DNA from: Malus domestica
Lineage: Eukaryota > Streptophyta > Magnoliopsida > Rosales > Rosaceae
Assembly (NCBI RefSeq): GCF_042453785.1
Contig: NC_091674.1
Coordinates: 27,716,001 to 27,780,000 of the forward strand
Direction: 5' to 3'
Length of the DNA: 64,000 nt
Of the stretch, positions 11,372 through 22,956 are shown piece by piece. A program made the position numbers and the translations under genes. The notes beneath the pieces were generated by a model, which worked only from the letters and a program-made list of their open reading frames with translations, did no database searches and was not told the origin of the DNA. How positions within the stretch are numbered: the first letter of the stretch is position 1; each line of letters opens with the position of its first letter.

Positions 11372-12130
11372 TAGTTATTTGGGTTTTTTTTTGTGCCACC
11401 TTCAATTTGGGGCCTGGACAGTTGCCCCTGTGGCACTGGGCCTGGGCCGGTCCTGGCAAGTGCTACTAAAAGTTAATTGCAAATAGTCACGTGTCTAAAT
11501 AATTAAAATTGAAAAATATAATTGGACACTTGTCCATTTGTGATTGCATTTCAATAACAAATGTTGCTCTTTCAGCAGCGAACATGGTTCCTGAAATTTT
11601 AGTTTACTGAAATTGAAATATAGAAAATTACTTTACTATTTTATACAATACTAGTTATTTCTAGTTGCAAACAAATTACAGTTTGACATGAATTTTTTGT
11701 ATAAATTTAATAAGTTTTGTACATGTGTCAAATTGTAATTTGCATACAAGTAAACATGATAAGGACCCAAACAAGCTCCATTAGAATGTATTGACTTGAG
11801 AACTTTGCTCATTTAATTTCCTCAAATGTTAAACAAAACGCTCTTTAATAAAAAGAAAATAAAACTTCCGTGATTAAAATTTATATATGTCTTATTGTCT
11901 CTTTAATATCCAACCAATTTTACTCTTGGTTAAAAGATTGTAACCAATTTTAGATATGATTTTTAGGTATTTAGGGTGATAATAGATTGTATTTTTGTTC
12001 ACCATTTTTAAGTAGTAATAATGCTCACCATATTATTTATCTTTGTTGGATGCGTTTGAATATTGAGATTTGTCCATTAAAATTTAAACTTATCTAATAA
12101 TAATAAATAGAGTGGTATGCATTATTATCA

Positions 12131-12279
12131 AGGGGTCTGCTATCCACACACCCCTTTTTACTTCTCACATACCCCTTGTTAATTTATGTCCGTTGATCTT
12201 CTTCATTTCATCTGATCCAATGGCCGAAAATTAGAAATGTGTGTGAGAAGTAAAAAGAGGTGTGTGGATATCACACCCC
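12131..12279. mobile_element. 149-bp hAT-like MITE, unit A only
   Basis: Inverted repeats of about 40 bp begin AGGGGTCTGCTATCCACACA on the left and AGGGGTGTGATATCCACACA on the right (inverted). The 8-bp duplication TATTATCA lies at 12123-12130 and 12280-12287. Unit B has the empty site CATTATTATCAATTG near 20125, so the insertion followed the duplication. Confidence 0.88.
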
Positions 12280-12605
12280 TATTATCAATTGAAATTGGTG
12301 AACAAAAATATCCCTGGAATAATACGAGTGACAAGAACTTTTGGGCACGCATCTCAAAGAAGCTTCTCAATCCCGCATCAAGGTGATGTGCTTATCTTTG
12401 TGGAAAGAGGATTCTCTTCCCTCCTAATATCTATTTCATTCTCTCATTTTCTACTTAAACGGTTATGATTAAGTCATGTCAATATCTTATATTGATTATA
12501 CGGACAAAAAGACAAAAAACAAAGTGTGAAAGGAGGGGAGGAAAAGGGATGAGAATAAGAGGAGAGAATCATATTCCATCTTTGAGACTTTTGCTGCCTG
12601 CTCAA

Positions 12606-12800
12606 TGAATCTAATCCCCTCCCACTTCCTGTGCCCTTCTGTTTGTGTAGTCACGGTTAAGTCACGTCAACATTTTTATATTACTATTCATTTTTGTCTT
12701 ATTATCTCTATAAAAAAATAATATAAAATGTTAACGTGATTTAACCGTGACCACACAAATAGGAGGGCACGGGAAGTGGGAGAGCAGACAATCTGCCTCC
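12606..12800. mobile_element. MITE related to the 1140 element, unit A only
   Basis: The interior matches the MITE at 1140-1358 (for example GTGGTCACGGTTAAGCCACGTC-type words and AGGAGGGCACGG) in foldback arrangement, with CCTCCCACTTCC at one end and GGAAGTGGGAGAGCAGACAAT at the other. It is missing in unit B, where the sequence runs straight from GAATCGGATCC to GCATTCC. The ends are diverged, so the borders are approximate. Confidence 0.75.
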
Positions 12801-13202
12801 GCATTCCTTGCCTGTCTGCCTACTTGGATCCACAAGGATATTTTGCATCCAACTATAAAACCGATCGAAGAAGCGGATTAACATTACGGAAAGTATGACC
12901 GTCACGCTCATAAAAGTTTCACGACAAAGGGCATTGACCACCGCCCCTTATATTAAACGCCCGGTTACATTTAGCAGGTGCGAAATCAAAACTTTTGGAT
13001 TCCGAACAAATATGATCGTAAAGCTCAAAAGTAAAAGAAGATAGTAAACCAATTTACATCTTATTCGTTGAAGTTCTTACTCTGTACATTTAATATCAGC
13101 GACCATTCGCTATGATTATAAACAAGAGATATAGAGAAAGTATAAGCAACTTAATTAACAATTATAATTAGCCTTAATCATCTCATTCTCCAGCTTATTA
13201 GA

Positions 13203-14294
13203 ACTTACGATTAACTAGCATCCCTAATGAAAATGCAACCACAGCAGTTACAACTATCCCTTTGATTTTGCTCAACATCTCCATTGCATTCCTTACGATA
13301 TTCCCACCTTTGTCCTCCCATTTCCTTATATTTTCTGGAGAAAAAAATATGTGTTCATTTCCTAATAATTTTTTAATCTCTCCATACTTTGTGCCATCGA
13401 CTTTCTGTGAGTGCTCTCCTTCATCTTTGGGTCTTAACTCTTAAGCCTTCCACAGTTTCATTCTTCTCTACTTGAGGAGGTTCCGTGGCAGCAGCGGTGC
13501 TGCCTAGGACATTTTCATTCTCTATTTCAGGTTCTTTCTTCTGTTCTTCAACCGCTGCTGCCACCTTTGGTACGGTGACATATAGAATCTCACCGTCAAA
13601 TTTTCCGATGATCTTATTGACATCTGAGTGTTGCGGAAGGGTGAAAATCTGCTCAAAATACTGGGATATCCTTTCGTTCACTTGCCTTTCTCCTCCGATT
13701 GTTATATGGCCGGCTGAGATATTCACCTCAACCCTCACCTCCTCCTTTTTAAAATCTAAGACAAGGTGATATAATTAAGCACCATAAATTTATGTGAATG
13801 CATATCTGTTATTTCCTATAATTATGTGACTAACGTGACTACTTGTTAGTAGTGGCTATTTTATGCACTTCGAATACAATTATTAGAGCATGAACACATG
13901 CATTTGTTCTTAGCGAAATGAAATGCTCTGATACCAATTACTGACACACCTCGATCTGGAATGTCCACCTAGACATCCGAATCAAGTTGTGTTGCCGACA
14001 CCTAGAACTTGACAAAACCATAAAGTAATGATGATGTCGAAAGTGCGAACAAATTAAAACCTAATAACTACTACTAGAGTGCGCATTTGAGCAGGTTTAC
14101 AACATTAAGAAAACTATTAGATGCTGTAATATTGCAGTACCTGGAAGATCAACGAGAAGGTAATGACAATTGGAGTCCTCCGTCCAGTCTGATGAAGGAA
14201 CAATCTTTTCGCGCATGCGTGTGGGTGTCGATGGCCGTAATCTCTCTTCCAAAGCGCTCATTGATCCTCTGATATTTGCCATATCAACGATCAA
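13203..14294 (-). pseudogene. RTM2: RTM2-like small heat shock/membrane protein, copy A (frameshifted)
   Basis: Exon 1 is 14294-14141. Exon 2 starts at 13755 (TTAG acceptor) and reads FKKEEVRVEVNISAGHI, an alpha-crystallin (HSP20) domain. Compared with copy B, a 7-bp tandem duplication (TTAAGAG/TTAAGA near 13435) shifts the frame after EGLR and the protein stops at 13421-13423, giving about 162 residues. The sequence beyond, down to 13203, still encodes the old tail (kinked-helix region and C-terminal membrane anchor) in another frame. Relatives resemble RTM2, a phloem small-HSP-like membrane protein that restricts long-distance movement of potyviruses in Arabidopsis (family knowledge). Without the anchor a soluble HSP20-only product could still be made, so loss of function is likely but not certain. 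Confidence 0.85.
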
Positions 14295-14932
14295 CTAATA
14301 CAAACTGCACTTATAACAACAACTTAATTAAGAGCTTGCTTTGTGTCTTAATTAAAATGATCAGTGTAATGCTTTGTATATAGATATGGAAATAGCAGAA
14401 TGATTATATATAGGAAGAATACGAGTTAGAGTTTTTCCTTGTGGGAAATGAACATGGAGGCAGACATTCGATCTTGGTTATTCCAAACTTAATATTTCTG
14501 CATGGATCGATGATGCGTGTTTTGGGTTGGACGGCATGTCAAGTTTCGGGAGGTAGCTTGTTCCTTGCTTTCGTTGCGTCCAAACTCCCACCCAGATCTC
14601 TTTCTGTCTTTGCGGCGGTGGTCTATATTTTGAATATTAGATAGACCTAAGAATTTTTAGATCTGTCTACACGTATCTAATCTGGAAAAATAAATTTTCA
14701 TTTTTATTAAACCAAAGTTAACCGTACCTGCAGGCTTCAGGCATGGTCCTAGGCTCGCTAGTTAAGTTGGTTATAATATGCGTTTTACTTTGATATTCAA
14801 GTTTGAGGATTAGATGTATCACTTAGAATTATAAAACAAAAAAAAATTAAAAAAATAAAATTAATGAAAAGGGCTTCAAAATTCTGAGTTTTAACCAAAA
14901 ACCATTATATATAACTTTATTTAATGATAAGG
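14295..14932. other. Upstream flank of RTM2-like copy A
   Basis: No independent gene is recognised. It is conserved in unit B (22957-23439) and probably holds the promoter. Short open frames exist in both copies but show no recognisable domain. Confidence 0.5.
14404..14413 (-). promoter_or_regulatory. Probable TATA box of RTM2-like copy A
   Basis: Minus strand CTATATATAATC lies about 110 bp upstream of the start codon. The equivalent in unit B reads CTCTATATAATC (about 23065), changed by one base but still TATA-like. Confidence 0.5.
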
Positions 14933-16046
14933 TGTTGACCCTAAAAACTACCAAGCCTACGTGGCGCGCAGGCCGAGTAATCTATAAGCTAACTACGTCC
15001 TTTGGTGAATGCGGGGCGTGCCAACTCGTCGGCCGAGCTCGGCCGAGGAGTAAAATTTGTTGATGTTGCGTCGAGTGCGCGGCTGACTTCTACGTCTTGC
15101 GACTGCGACCGAGGAAGGAACGCGTCTCGGCCTCTTGGGTTCTCGAACCTGAAGACAAGGTTGCTATTCTTACGAAGTTCACAAGTCGTCGTTGTCGGAT
15201 TCAGTCACCGTGATGTTATTCGTCAGAGTAAACTCTCGCCGAATCGACACCAAAGTGTAAGGGCAAAAATACTCAAAACAAATATAAGTTTTAATAGTGA
15301 ACGTGGTTCGGCCATCCGAATGCCGAACTCTAAATCCCACTTGGGAGTATCCAATCATAAAATAACTCGGCGTGCAATGCGCCGAGCTCGATATACTGTA
15401 ACACCTCACTTCGCCAAGAAGGCTAATAAGATGACCTCAATCAATAAGGATCTGGAAATCCTTCTTGACCGAGACTTGGATAGGTAACCAACCGTCCTCG
15501 TCGCAGTGCTGTTGATGCCAACGGAAGATACTGCGAGAGCGACTGATTCTACGATGACAGAGCTATCTATGCTGACTTAAGATATCACCGGTTGCTTCCA
15601 CAGTGCTGTTGATGCCAAAGGAAGATGTGTTAGCGAAAAAAGAAGGAAAAAATCTCAAGTTGTTGAGAGAGTTTGCGCAGGGCAGTTTTGTATTGAATTG
15701 CAGGGGACCTCGAATGATGCACAACCTCTTCTATTTATAGCAATGGCTCCCCCCATGGTCGAGTTAAAACCCCATTCGGACTAGGACTTCTTCTCCCAAT
15801 CAAACACTGACTCGACCAATCCTACTTTCATTATGACTGTGAACCTAGTCCTTTATTGAGCCGGATTCGCTCTCTGGTTATTAATCCTGCCGAGACTCCT
15901 TATTGCATCAGGAAACGACTTATCCTACGTCCTGACCTAGCCGACCTAGGTTTGGGGGCCCACGTACTGAACGATCCATGCCGCAAGGCCTTCCGGGCCG
16001 AGAATGATTCTCTACTCGGCCCAAACTATTATTTTGGGCCTAAACA
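14933..16046. mobile_element. Solo LTR (1.1 kb) with 5-bp target duplication
   Basis: It begins TGTTGACCCTAAAAAC and ends GGGCCTAAACA, so it has TG...CA termini. It is flanked by TAAGG at 14928-14932 and 16047-16051. Unit B has the empty site (AATGATAAAGACAAGAG near 25170). Its GC-rich sequence with many CGGCCGAG words, a TATA-like CTATTTATA near 15730 and a repeated GCAGTGCTGTTGATGCCAA-type motif fit an LTR. No internal retrotransposon genes remain, which indicates recombination between two LTRs. Open frames inside (for example 15002-15487) look non-functional. Confidence 0.88.
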
Positions 16047-16051
16047 TAAGG

Positions 16052-18049
16052 ACAAGAGAAAGAAAGGAAAAAAAAAACCTAACTATAGGCGCGTGCAAAG
16101 AGCACCCAACCAATCCTACTATTGCATAACCCTTTGACATAATCCAAGCATGTTTTATTACTCTAAAATTAAAATTTCAAATTAAAGTAGGTCCCGTTCA
16201 ATTCAAAACCAAATCTGGGGTGGTATGGTTGGGAGGGAGTTGATCAGACGTGGGTTAGGATGGTTGGGGGTAGGGGTGGGGCAACATCATTGACAACATC
16301 GTTGGACTCATCATCCATTTTTCTAGTAATGGTATTGAGCTATTAGCCATGCCTGACTTTAACAGTGTGGACGTTGATCTCTATTATGTTTTTTTTTAAT
16401 CTTTTTTTTGCATTATGGTGAAAGAACTTGAAAATCTAGGATGTGCATCTACCGTTAAGTTTCATAAATAGTGTACTATCGTTAAGTTTCATAAAGAGTG
16501 GCGTACCGTTAAGTTTCATAAACAGTGTAGTACTGTTAAGTTTCATAAACAATGTAGTACCATTAAGTTTCATAAACAATGTAGTAAGTTTCATTAACCG
16601 TTTGTGTGAGGAGGGCAGGCAGGTCCGCGGGTCAATTTTTTTTTAATATTAAAATTATGTCTTTTTCATTAAGATTTAAGTTTTTTTTGTCCTTTTTATT
16701 ATAATTTAAGAGTTTTTCACTAAAAAGTAAGTCTTTTTCATTAAATAAAGTTATAGCATAGTTTTTTTATTAAGATAAATTTAGTCCAAACCATTTTCAT
16801 GAAAATTCTCTTAAAAAAATAGTACTTTGATCCAGGTCCAAAACTTTGAGTTGTTATTAAATTTAGTCCAATTCTAATTTTCAATTTTAATTAAATTTCT
16901 TGATTTATGCATCTTTACTCAAAATTTTAATTTTTTTTAAGAATACTCAAAATTTTAATTTAAATATTTAAATGTGAAAATCTAATCACTTTCAATTAAA
17001 AATAGTTAAACAAAATTTATATGTCATCATATATAAATATATATATATAGTACTTACAATATTGATTAGTTAACACAATTAACTTGTGATGAGGTAGAAG
17101 AAAAATTGAGATACATATAAAGAGCAGGAATAAGGAGAAACAAAATTTATTTATTATATTAATCTCAAAATTAAATAAAAATAATCTATGAATAAAGGGA
17201 TATATATCACAATCTAATAAAAAGATAATAAAAATAAGCTAATGAGGATAATCAGTGGGTGGACGTAATACAACAAAGTGTACTAAACCCAAAAATGATT
17301 CACTATTAGACTTATATCAAGTTTACTCTAAAAATAATCAATTAAGCATACCTTTCTCTTTCTTACTTCCACAAATGTATATTAAGTATCAAATTCTGGT
17401 TTTCATTAAAATTATTGTTTTCCATAAAAAAAAAAAAATATAGCTACCACATTCAAGTGTTCAATCGAATCATTTCCTCCACATTTTTTCGTAGCATTAT
17501 AGACAATATACAAGTTAATCTGATAATTAAAAGAAATGGAATCGACAACGTTTATGAAGGTTTTATCCTTTTCTACCATTTTTCTTTTTTGGATGTTGGC
17601 TATTAGTATCACTCTCGAGGAGTGGTCAAGAGAAATTGTATAAAATTAGAAGGGAAAGAAAAAGAAAAGAAAATAACCGAAGCTCATCCAATAAGCATAA
17701 GAAATTAGAAGGCAGATAGGAATTTCGACCGTTGAAAGGGGAGAGGGGCTCCCCTCTCTTCCCTCCCCACTTCTCATTCGCATTTCTTCGCTTCATTTAG
17801 TTAATCTAGCTCTGCATATATAACCCATCTCCCACTGCAATTCTGAAACTTTAAATTAATTCACTTCCAAGAAAACTAATTAGCCATGGAAACTTGCCCT
17901 ACCCTGCCCTGAAAATTAAAGCCGTTACTTCGAACCCTAGCAGTCTGGTAGGTCTGGTTTCACACCCGTAATATAGGAAAAAAAAAAGATTCTCTAAAAC
18001 AAAATTGAACAAATGATAAGGTGAGGAAATAAAGGTGAATAACTGAGCA
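16052..18049. other. Upstream region of the truncated pectate lyase, unit A
   Basis: AT-rich and colinear with 25172-27175 in unit B. It contains a minisatellite and a TATATAA at about 17817-17823, the copy of the pectate lyase TATA box. No other gene is seen. Confidence 0.6.
16452..16600. repeat. Minisatellite of about 32 bp (GTTAAGTTTCATAAACA core)
   Basis: Five to six diverged copies of a 30-34 bp unit. The same array is at about 25571-25720 in unit B, so it predates the segmental duplication. Confidence 0.8.
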
Positions 18050-18471
18050 ATGGAAGCTAATTACAAGCTAAATGTGTTTATTTTATGTATTTTTATTATT
18101 ACAATCACAATTCCGGCAACGGTGAGGGCCAACATTGCGGATTTCGACGCGCACTGGCAAGGTCGAGCAAAAGAAGCGAAGCAAGCCGCCAACGAAGCCT
18201 ACAATAAAAATCCTGCACAAGTCACTGAAAGTTTCAACAAGGAAGTCCACGAGTAAGTTCCTTGTCACACAAGCAACCAACATTTTTAACCACCACCAAT
18301 GTTGAATGTTTCATCGTGTACTTTAATTTGTAAAGAACTTTGATTTTTCGGTTTTGAAATTGTTCATTTACAAAGCTTTTATTCAATGGAAGCAGCACGT
18401 TTGATGCCGCGAATAAAACGAGAAGGAACTTGAAACAGAAGTACAAGGGTCCATGCCTGGCTACAAACCCT
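18050..18471 (+). pseudogene. Truncated pectate lyase, unit A
   Basis: Exon 1 (18050-18252) encodes the signal peptide and the pectate lyase N-terminal region and is almost identical to the complete gene at 27176. Intron 1 is intact and exon 2 begins at 18396. The coding sequence stops matching at 18471, after a motif reading [11 protein letters not shown], where the MCTP remnant of unit B begins. The catalytic parallel beta-helix is absent, so no enzyme can be made. Confidence 0.93.
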
Positions 18472-18599
18472 AGCTTGGTACAGTGTCGAATTCCTCATCA
18501 AGCTCATCCGGGTCGACCGTATTCGCTTGTGAAAGCCGGATATCCGTTGCAGGCCTTGTTAGTAGATTTGGTTGAGGGGCAGAGGCAAATGCACACTAG

Positions 18600-20671
18600 G
18601 ATTTAGGTGGTCTCAGGACTATTCGTAGTTCAGAAGATACAGATGTAAAGATCTTTTAAAGACTCTCCGAACGTTTTATACGAATTTTTATGTACCTATC
18701 AAGTGATTGATGTAATACATGCTAGTATCTTGACATGTTGCGTGGAAAACACTAGACAATTCTTTAAATATCACTCATCAAGTATTTGATGAAATGCCTC
18801 AATAAATAAACGGAAATTTTTTTTGCCCTCTTTGCACTTTATTTTTATCTAAAAATTTTAGACCTTTAACCTTGAGACCACTCAAAATTCGAATCTTGAA
18901 TGTGCCATTGTTAAGAGGTAAATGGTAATGGAGAGAAGCGAATGTTTTTTTGGTTGGGTTGGGGTGGGGGAGAGATTAGATTCCATTCTCACTCTACATC
19001 CCCCTCTTTATTTTCTTTGTTTTTTCCCCTATTTTTATAATGTATTTTTTTTTATGCATGCTTTTGTTTAAGACGAGCCTTGCATACCAATTAAAAATAC
19101 ATTCAGTCCAAACGAATTTGGGATCACCACATGGAAAAAAGGAAAACATAAAACCGATGTTTCTAGCATAACAATAAACGACAATGATATAAATTAATAA
19201 TACTACATAACAGTGTAATGAATTCAATATTAACAGTTGTATCGAATTGAGCATATCAACCTGGGTGGGTGTGTGGTCTCATGGTCATTGGTGGATATAT
19301 GCCATGCATGGTAGTAGTAGTGTGGATAAGGCACATGATTCCAATTCCAAAGCCAAAGTATCCTTCTAGTGGAAAAGCAGGAACATTTTGAAAAGTGCTT
19401 ACTTCCAAATAAAATTTCAAAAACCATGCTTCGTTGTTCGAAGAAGAGCAACAAGTGCTACTAAAAAGGTCAATTGCAAATAGTCACGTGTCTAAATAAT
19501 TAAAATTGAAAAATATAATTGGACACTTGTCCATTTGTGATTGCATTTCAATAACAAATGTTGTTCTTTCAGCAGCGAACATGGTTCCTGAAATTTTAGT
19601 TTACTGAAATTGAAATATAGAAAAATACTTTACTATTTTATACAATAATAGTTATTTCTAGTTGCAAACAAATCACAGTTTGACATGAATTTTTTGTATA
19701 AATTTAATAAGTTTTGTACATGTGTCAAATTGTAATTTGCATACAAGTAAACATGATAAGGACCCAAACAAGCTCCATTAGAATGTATTGACTTGAGAAC
19801 TTTGCTCATTTAATTTCCTCAAATGTTAAAAACAAACGCTCTTTAATAAAAGAAAATAAAACTTCTGTGATTAAAATTAATATATGTCTTGTTGTTTCTT
19901 TAATATCCAGCCAATTTTACTCTTGGTTAAAAGATTGTAACCAAGTTTTAGATATGATTTTTAGGCATTTAGGGTGATAATAGATTGTATTTTTGTTCAC
20001 CATTTTCAAGTAGTAGTAATGCTCACCACACTATTTATCTTTATTGGATGCGTTTGAATATTGAGATTTGTGGCTATCTACTAGAATTTAGACTTATCTA
20101 ACAATAATAAATAGAGTGGTAAACATTATTATCAATTGAAAGTGGTGAACAAATATATCCCTAGAATAATATGAGTGACAAGAACTTTTGGGCACGAATC
20201 TCAAAGAAGCTTCTCAATCACGCATCAAGGTGATGTGCTCATCTTTGTGGAAAGAGGATTATCTTCCATTCTAATCTCTTTCTCATTCCCTCACTTTCTA
20301 CTTGAACGGTTATGATTAAATTACGTCAATATCTTATATTGATATTTTTATACGAACAAAAAGGCAAAAAACAAAGTGTGAAAGGAGGGGAGGAAAACGG
20401 ATAAGAATAGAAGAAGAGAGAATCATACTCCATCTTTGTGACTTTTGCTGCCTGCTCAACGAATCGGATCCTGCTGCATTCCTTTCCTGTCTGCCTACTT
20501 AGATCCACAAGGATATTTTGCATCCAACTTAAAACCGATCGAAGAAGCGGATTAACATTATGGAAAGTATGACCGTCACGCTCATAAAAGTTTCACGACA
20601 AAGGGCATTGACCATTGCCCCTTATATTAAACGCCCGGTTACATTTAACAGGTGCGAAATCAAAACTTTTG
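18600..20671. other. Unit B spacer
   Basis: Colinear with 7770-8620 plus 11456-13000 of unit A. It carries the unoccupied sites of the unit A insertions. No gene is recognised. Confidence 0.6.
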
Positions 20672-21663
20672 GGGTGCGTTTGTTGCACCGGACTAACTCG
20701 GACTGGATTAGCTTTAGGGACTAAGTTGGACTGGCTTAGATTAGACTAAGCTAGACTAAATTAGTGAAGTGTTTGGTGCAGTGTTGGACTAAAAAGCTGG
20801 ATAATAACAAATATATTTTTAATTCCTATTTTATTAATATTTTATATTATTTAATACATATTTAGTAATATTTTATTACTATAACTATCTTTTTTTTTTC
20901 ATTCTAGAAACCACCTATCCCCATTCCTGATTCTTTTCCGCTAATCTCCCCATTTCTTTCCAAGTTTGCTCCGTCCCTCTCCCTCTGTTTCTTCCTCTTT
21001 CTTCTTCGCCCCTCTCTCTCTCTTCATCTCCATCTTTTTCTTCCTATTTCTCTATGCTCATCTCTCTCTTTTCTTCCTAATTTTTCTGGGACCCAATTGG
21101 CAAATCAGAACCCATTCAGAGTCTGGGTCATCTAGGTATTCATGGGTCTGCTTCTCCAGCGTCAATAGCAAAGGTCTGCGATCAGGGAGTCTGGACTAGG
21201 TGGAGTGTGAGCAGAGTTGCTGAGCGTTTCAGACGCACAGTGATTTTGTTTTTTTTTTTTCGCTTTTTTGTTCTGAATTTTGGATTTGGATCTAGTTTTG
21301 AAAATGGAAATATTGCAGAAATTTTTGCCTTTTGTTTCCAATTTTGTGGGATTTGGGTTTGAAAATGGTAGATGATAGGGGCGAAGCAGGGCAGAGTTTG
21401 TATATGGGACCTGGGTTCCACATCTTGTGAGTAACAAGTTGATGGGAGGGCGAAGCGAGGAGGAACGAAGCAGGAGGAGTTGGGCTTAGCAGTCCGGTCG
21501 ATTTCGGGGGGTCTCGTTAAGACCCCCTAGTGAACTACTTAGTCCTGTTTAGTCGGGGCGAGTGTCATTAAAACTTGTCCCAATTTGTATCAAACACAAG
21601 ACTAGACTCCCACTTAGTCTAGTCCAGTTTAATGAATGATAGTGAGTGCAAACAAACACACCC
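20672..21663. mobile_element. PIF/Harbinger-like element (992 bp), unit B only
   Basis: The termini GGGTGCGTTTGTTG and CAAACAAACACACCC are inverted repeats, flanked by the 3-bp repeat TTG (20669-20671 and 21664-21666). Unit A has the uninterrupted CTTTTGGATTCC. Short GGGTG(T/C)GTTTG-type ends with a 3-bp duplication suit the PIF/Harbinger superfamily, whose usual target is TTA/TAA. Subterminal words such as GACTAAGCTAGACTAA recur at both ends. The centre (20890-21470) is C/T-rich and then G-rich, resembling a 5' UTR or first exon rather than a transposase. It is non-autonomous. Confidence 0.8.
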
Positions 21664-21869
21664 TTGAATTCCGAACAAAATATGTTAGTAAAGCTCAAGA
21701 GTAAAAGAACATAGTAAAACCAATTTACATCTTAATCGTTGAAGTTCTTACTCTGTACATTTAATATCAGCGACCATTCGCTATGATTATAAACAAGAGA
21801 TATAGAGAAAGTATAAGCAACTTAATTAAGAATTATAATTAGCCTTAATCATCTCATTCTCCAGCTTAT

Positions 21870-22956
21870 TCACCTACGATTAACTAGCATCCCTAATGAA
21901 AATGCAACCACAGCAGTTACAACTAGCCCTTTGTTTTTGCTCAACATCTCCATTGCATTCCTTACGATATTCCCACCTTTCTCCTCCCATTTCTTTATAT
22001 TTTCTGGAGAAAAAAATATGTGTTCATTTCCTAATAATTTTTTAATCTCTCCATACTTTGTGCCATCGGCTTTCTTTGAGTGCACTCCTTCATCTTTGGG
22101 TCTTAAGCCTTCCACAGTTTCATTCTTCCCTACTTGAGGAGGTTCCGTGGCAGCAGCGATGCTGCCTTGGACATTTTCATTCTCTATTTCTGGTTCTTTC
22201 TTCTGTTCTTCAACCGCTGCTGCCACCTTTGGTACGGTGACATATAGAATCTCACCGTCAAATTTTCCGGTGATCTTATCGACATCTGAGTGTTGCGGAA
22301 GGGTGATAATCTGCTCAAAATACTGGGATATCCTTTCGTTCACTTGCCTTTTTCCGCTGATTGTTATATGGCCGGTTGAGATATTCACCTCAACCCTCAC
22401 CTCCTCCTTTTTAAAATCTAAGACAAGGTGATATAATTAAGCACCATAAATTTATGCGAATGCATATTTGTTATTTCCTATAATTATGTGACTAACGTGA
22501 CTACTTGTTAGTAGTGGCTATTTTATGCACTTCGAATACAATTATTAGAGCATGAACACATGCATTTGTTCTTAACGAAATGAAATGCTCTGATACCAAT
22601 TACTGACACACCTCGATCTGGAATGTCCACCTAGACATCCGAATCGAGTTGTGTTGCCAACACCTAGAACTTGACAAAACCATAAAGTGATGATGATGTC
22701 GAAAGTGCGAACAAATTAAAACCTAATAACTACTACTAGAGTGCGCATTTGATCGGGATTACAACATTAAGAAAACTATTAGATGCTGTAATATTGCAGT
22801 ACCTGGAAGATCAACGAGAAGGTAATGACAATTGGAGTCGTCCGTCCAGTCTGATGAAGGAACAATCTTTTCGCGCATGCGTGTGGGTGTCGATGGCCGT
22901 AATCTCTCTTCCAAAGCGCTCATTGATCCTCTGATATTTGCCATATCAACGATCAA
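21870..22956 (-). CDS. RTM2: RTM2-like small heat shock/membrane protein, copy B (intact)
   Basis: Two exons, 22956-22803 and 22417-21870, with a GT-AG intron and phase 1, give 233 residues. Translation could also begin at the next in-frame Met (22944). An HSP20/alpha-crystallin-like domain spans roughly residues 35-115 (SNCHYLLVDLP, FKKEEVRVEVN, then GKFDGEILYVTVPKV). A Glu/Lys-rich linker (VEEQKKEPEIENENVQ) follows. The tail has a hydrophobic segment GLVVTAVVAFSLGMLVNRR that can anchor in a membrane. This HSP20-plus-C-terminal-anchor layout matches RTM2-like proteins, phloem factors that limit potyvirus long-distance movement in Arabidopsis. The virus-related role is family knowledge and is not shown here. 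Its tandem partner (copy A) is frameshifted, so this is probably the only full-length copy in the window. Confidence 0.9.

Larger units (their letters stand above)
8621..11455. mobile_element. hAT-type DNA transposon (non-autonomous) with 8-bp target duplication
   Basis: The termini are CAGGGCCGATCCTGAG on the left and the inverse of CAGGACCGGCCCAGG on the right. The 8-bp direct repeat GCAAGTGC lies at 8613-8620 and 11456-11463. Unit B carries the unoccupied site (AGCAACAAGTGCTACTAAAA near 19450), which proves a 2.84-kb insertion after the duplication. CAGGG ends and an 8-bp duplication are typical of the hAT superfamily. It contains a transposase N-terminal remnant (8831-9128, -) and is itself split by the element at 9757-11264. 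Confidence 0.92.
11457..13202. other. Unit A spacer between the hAT element and the RTM2-like gene
   Basis: No gene is seen apart from two MITEs listed separately. It matches unit B from 19456 to about 21860, except for the insertions. Confidence 0.6.
7634..18471. repeat. Segmental tandem duplication, unit A
   Basis: Colinear with unit B (18472-27597) at a few per cent divergence, once later insertions are removed. It holds the MCTP tail, about 4.3 kb of unique insertions (hAT with nested element, two MITEs, solo LTR), the frameshifted RTM2-like gene and the 5' part of a pectate lyase. It ends abruptly in pectate lyase exon 2, where ACCCT is shared by both parents of the junction. Subtracting insertions leaves about 6.54 kb, against about 6.55 kb for unit B. 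Confidence 0.93.

Noticed and set aside
14441-14644. Small protein conserved in both duplication units (also 23103-23306)
   Set aside because: Conservation is explained by recent duplication of the whole region; it lies in the promoter flank of the RTM2-like gene.
15002-15487. Open frame of 161 codons
   Set aside because: It lies inside the solo LTR, has no recognisable domain and is rich in CGGCCGAG-derived residues.
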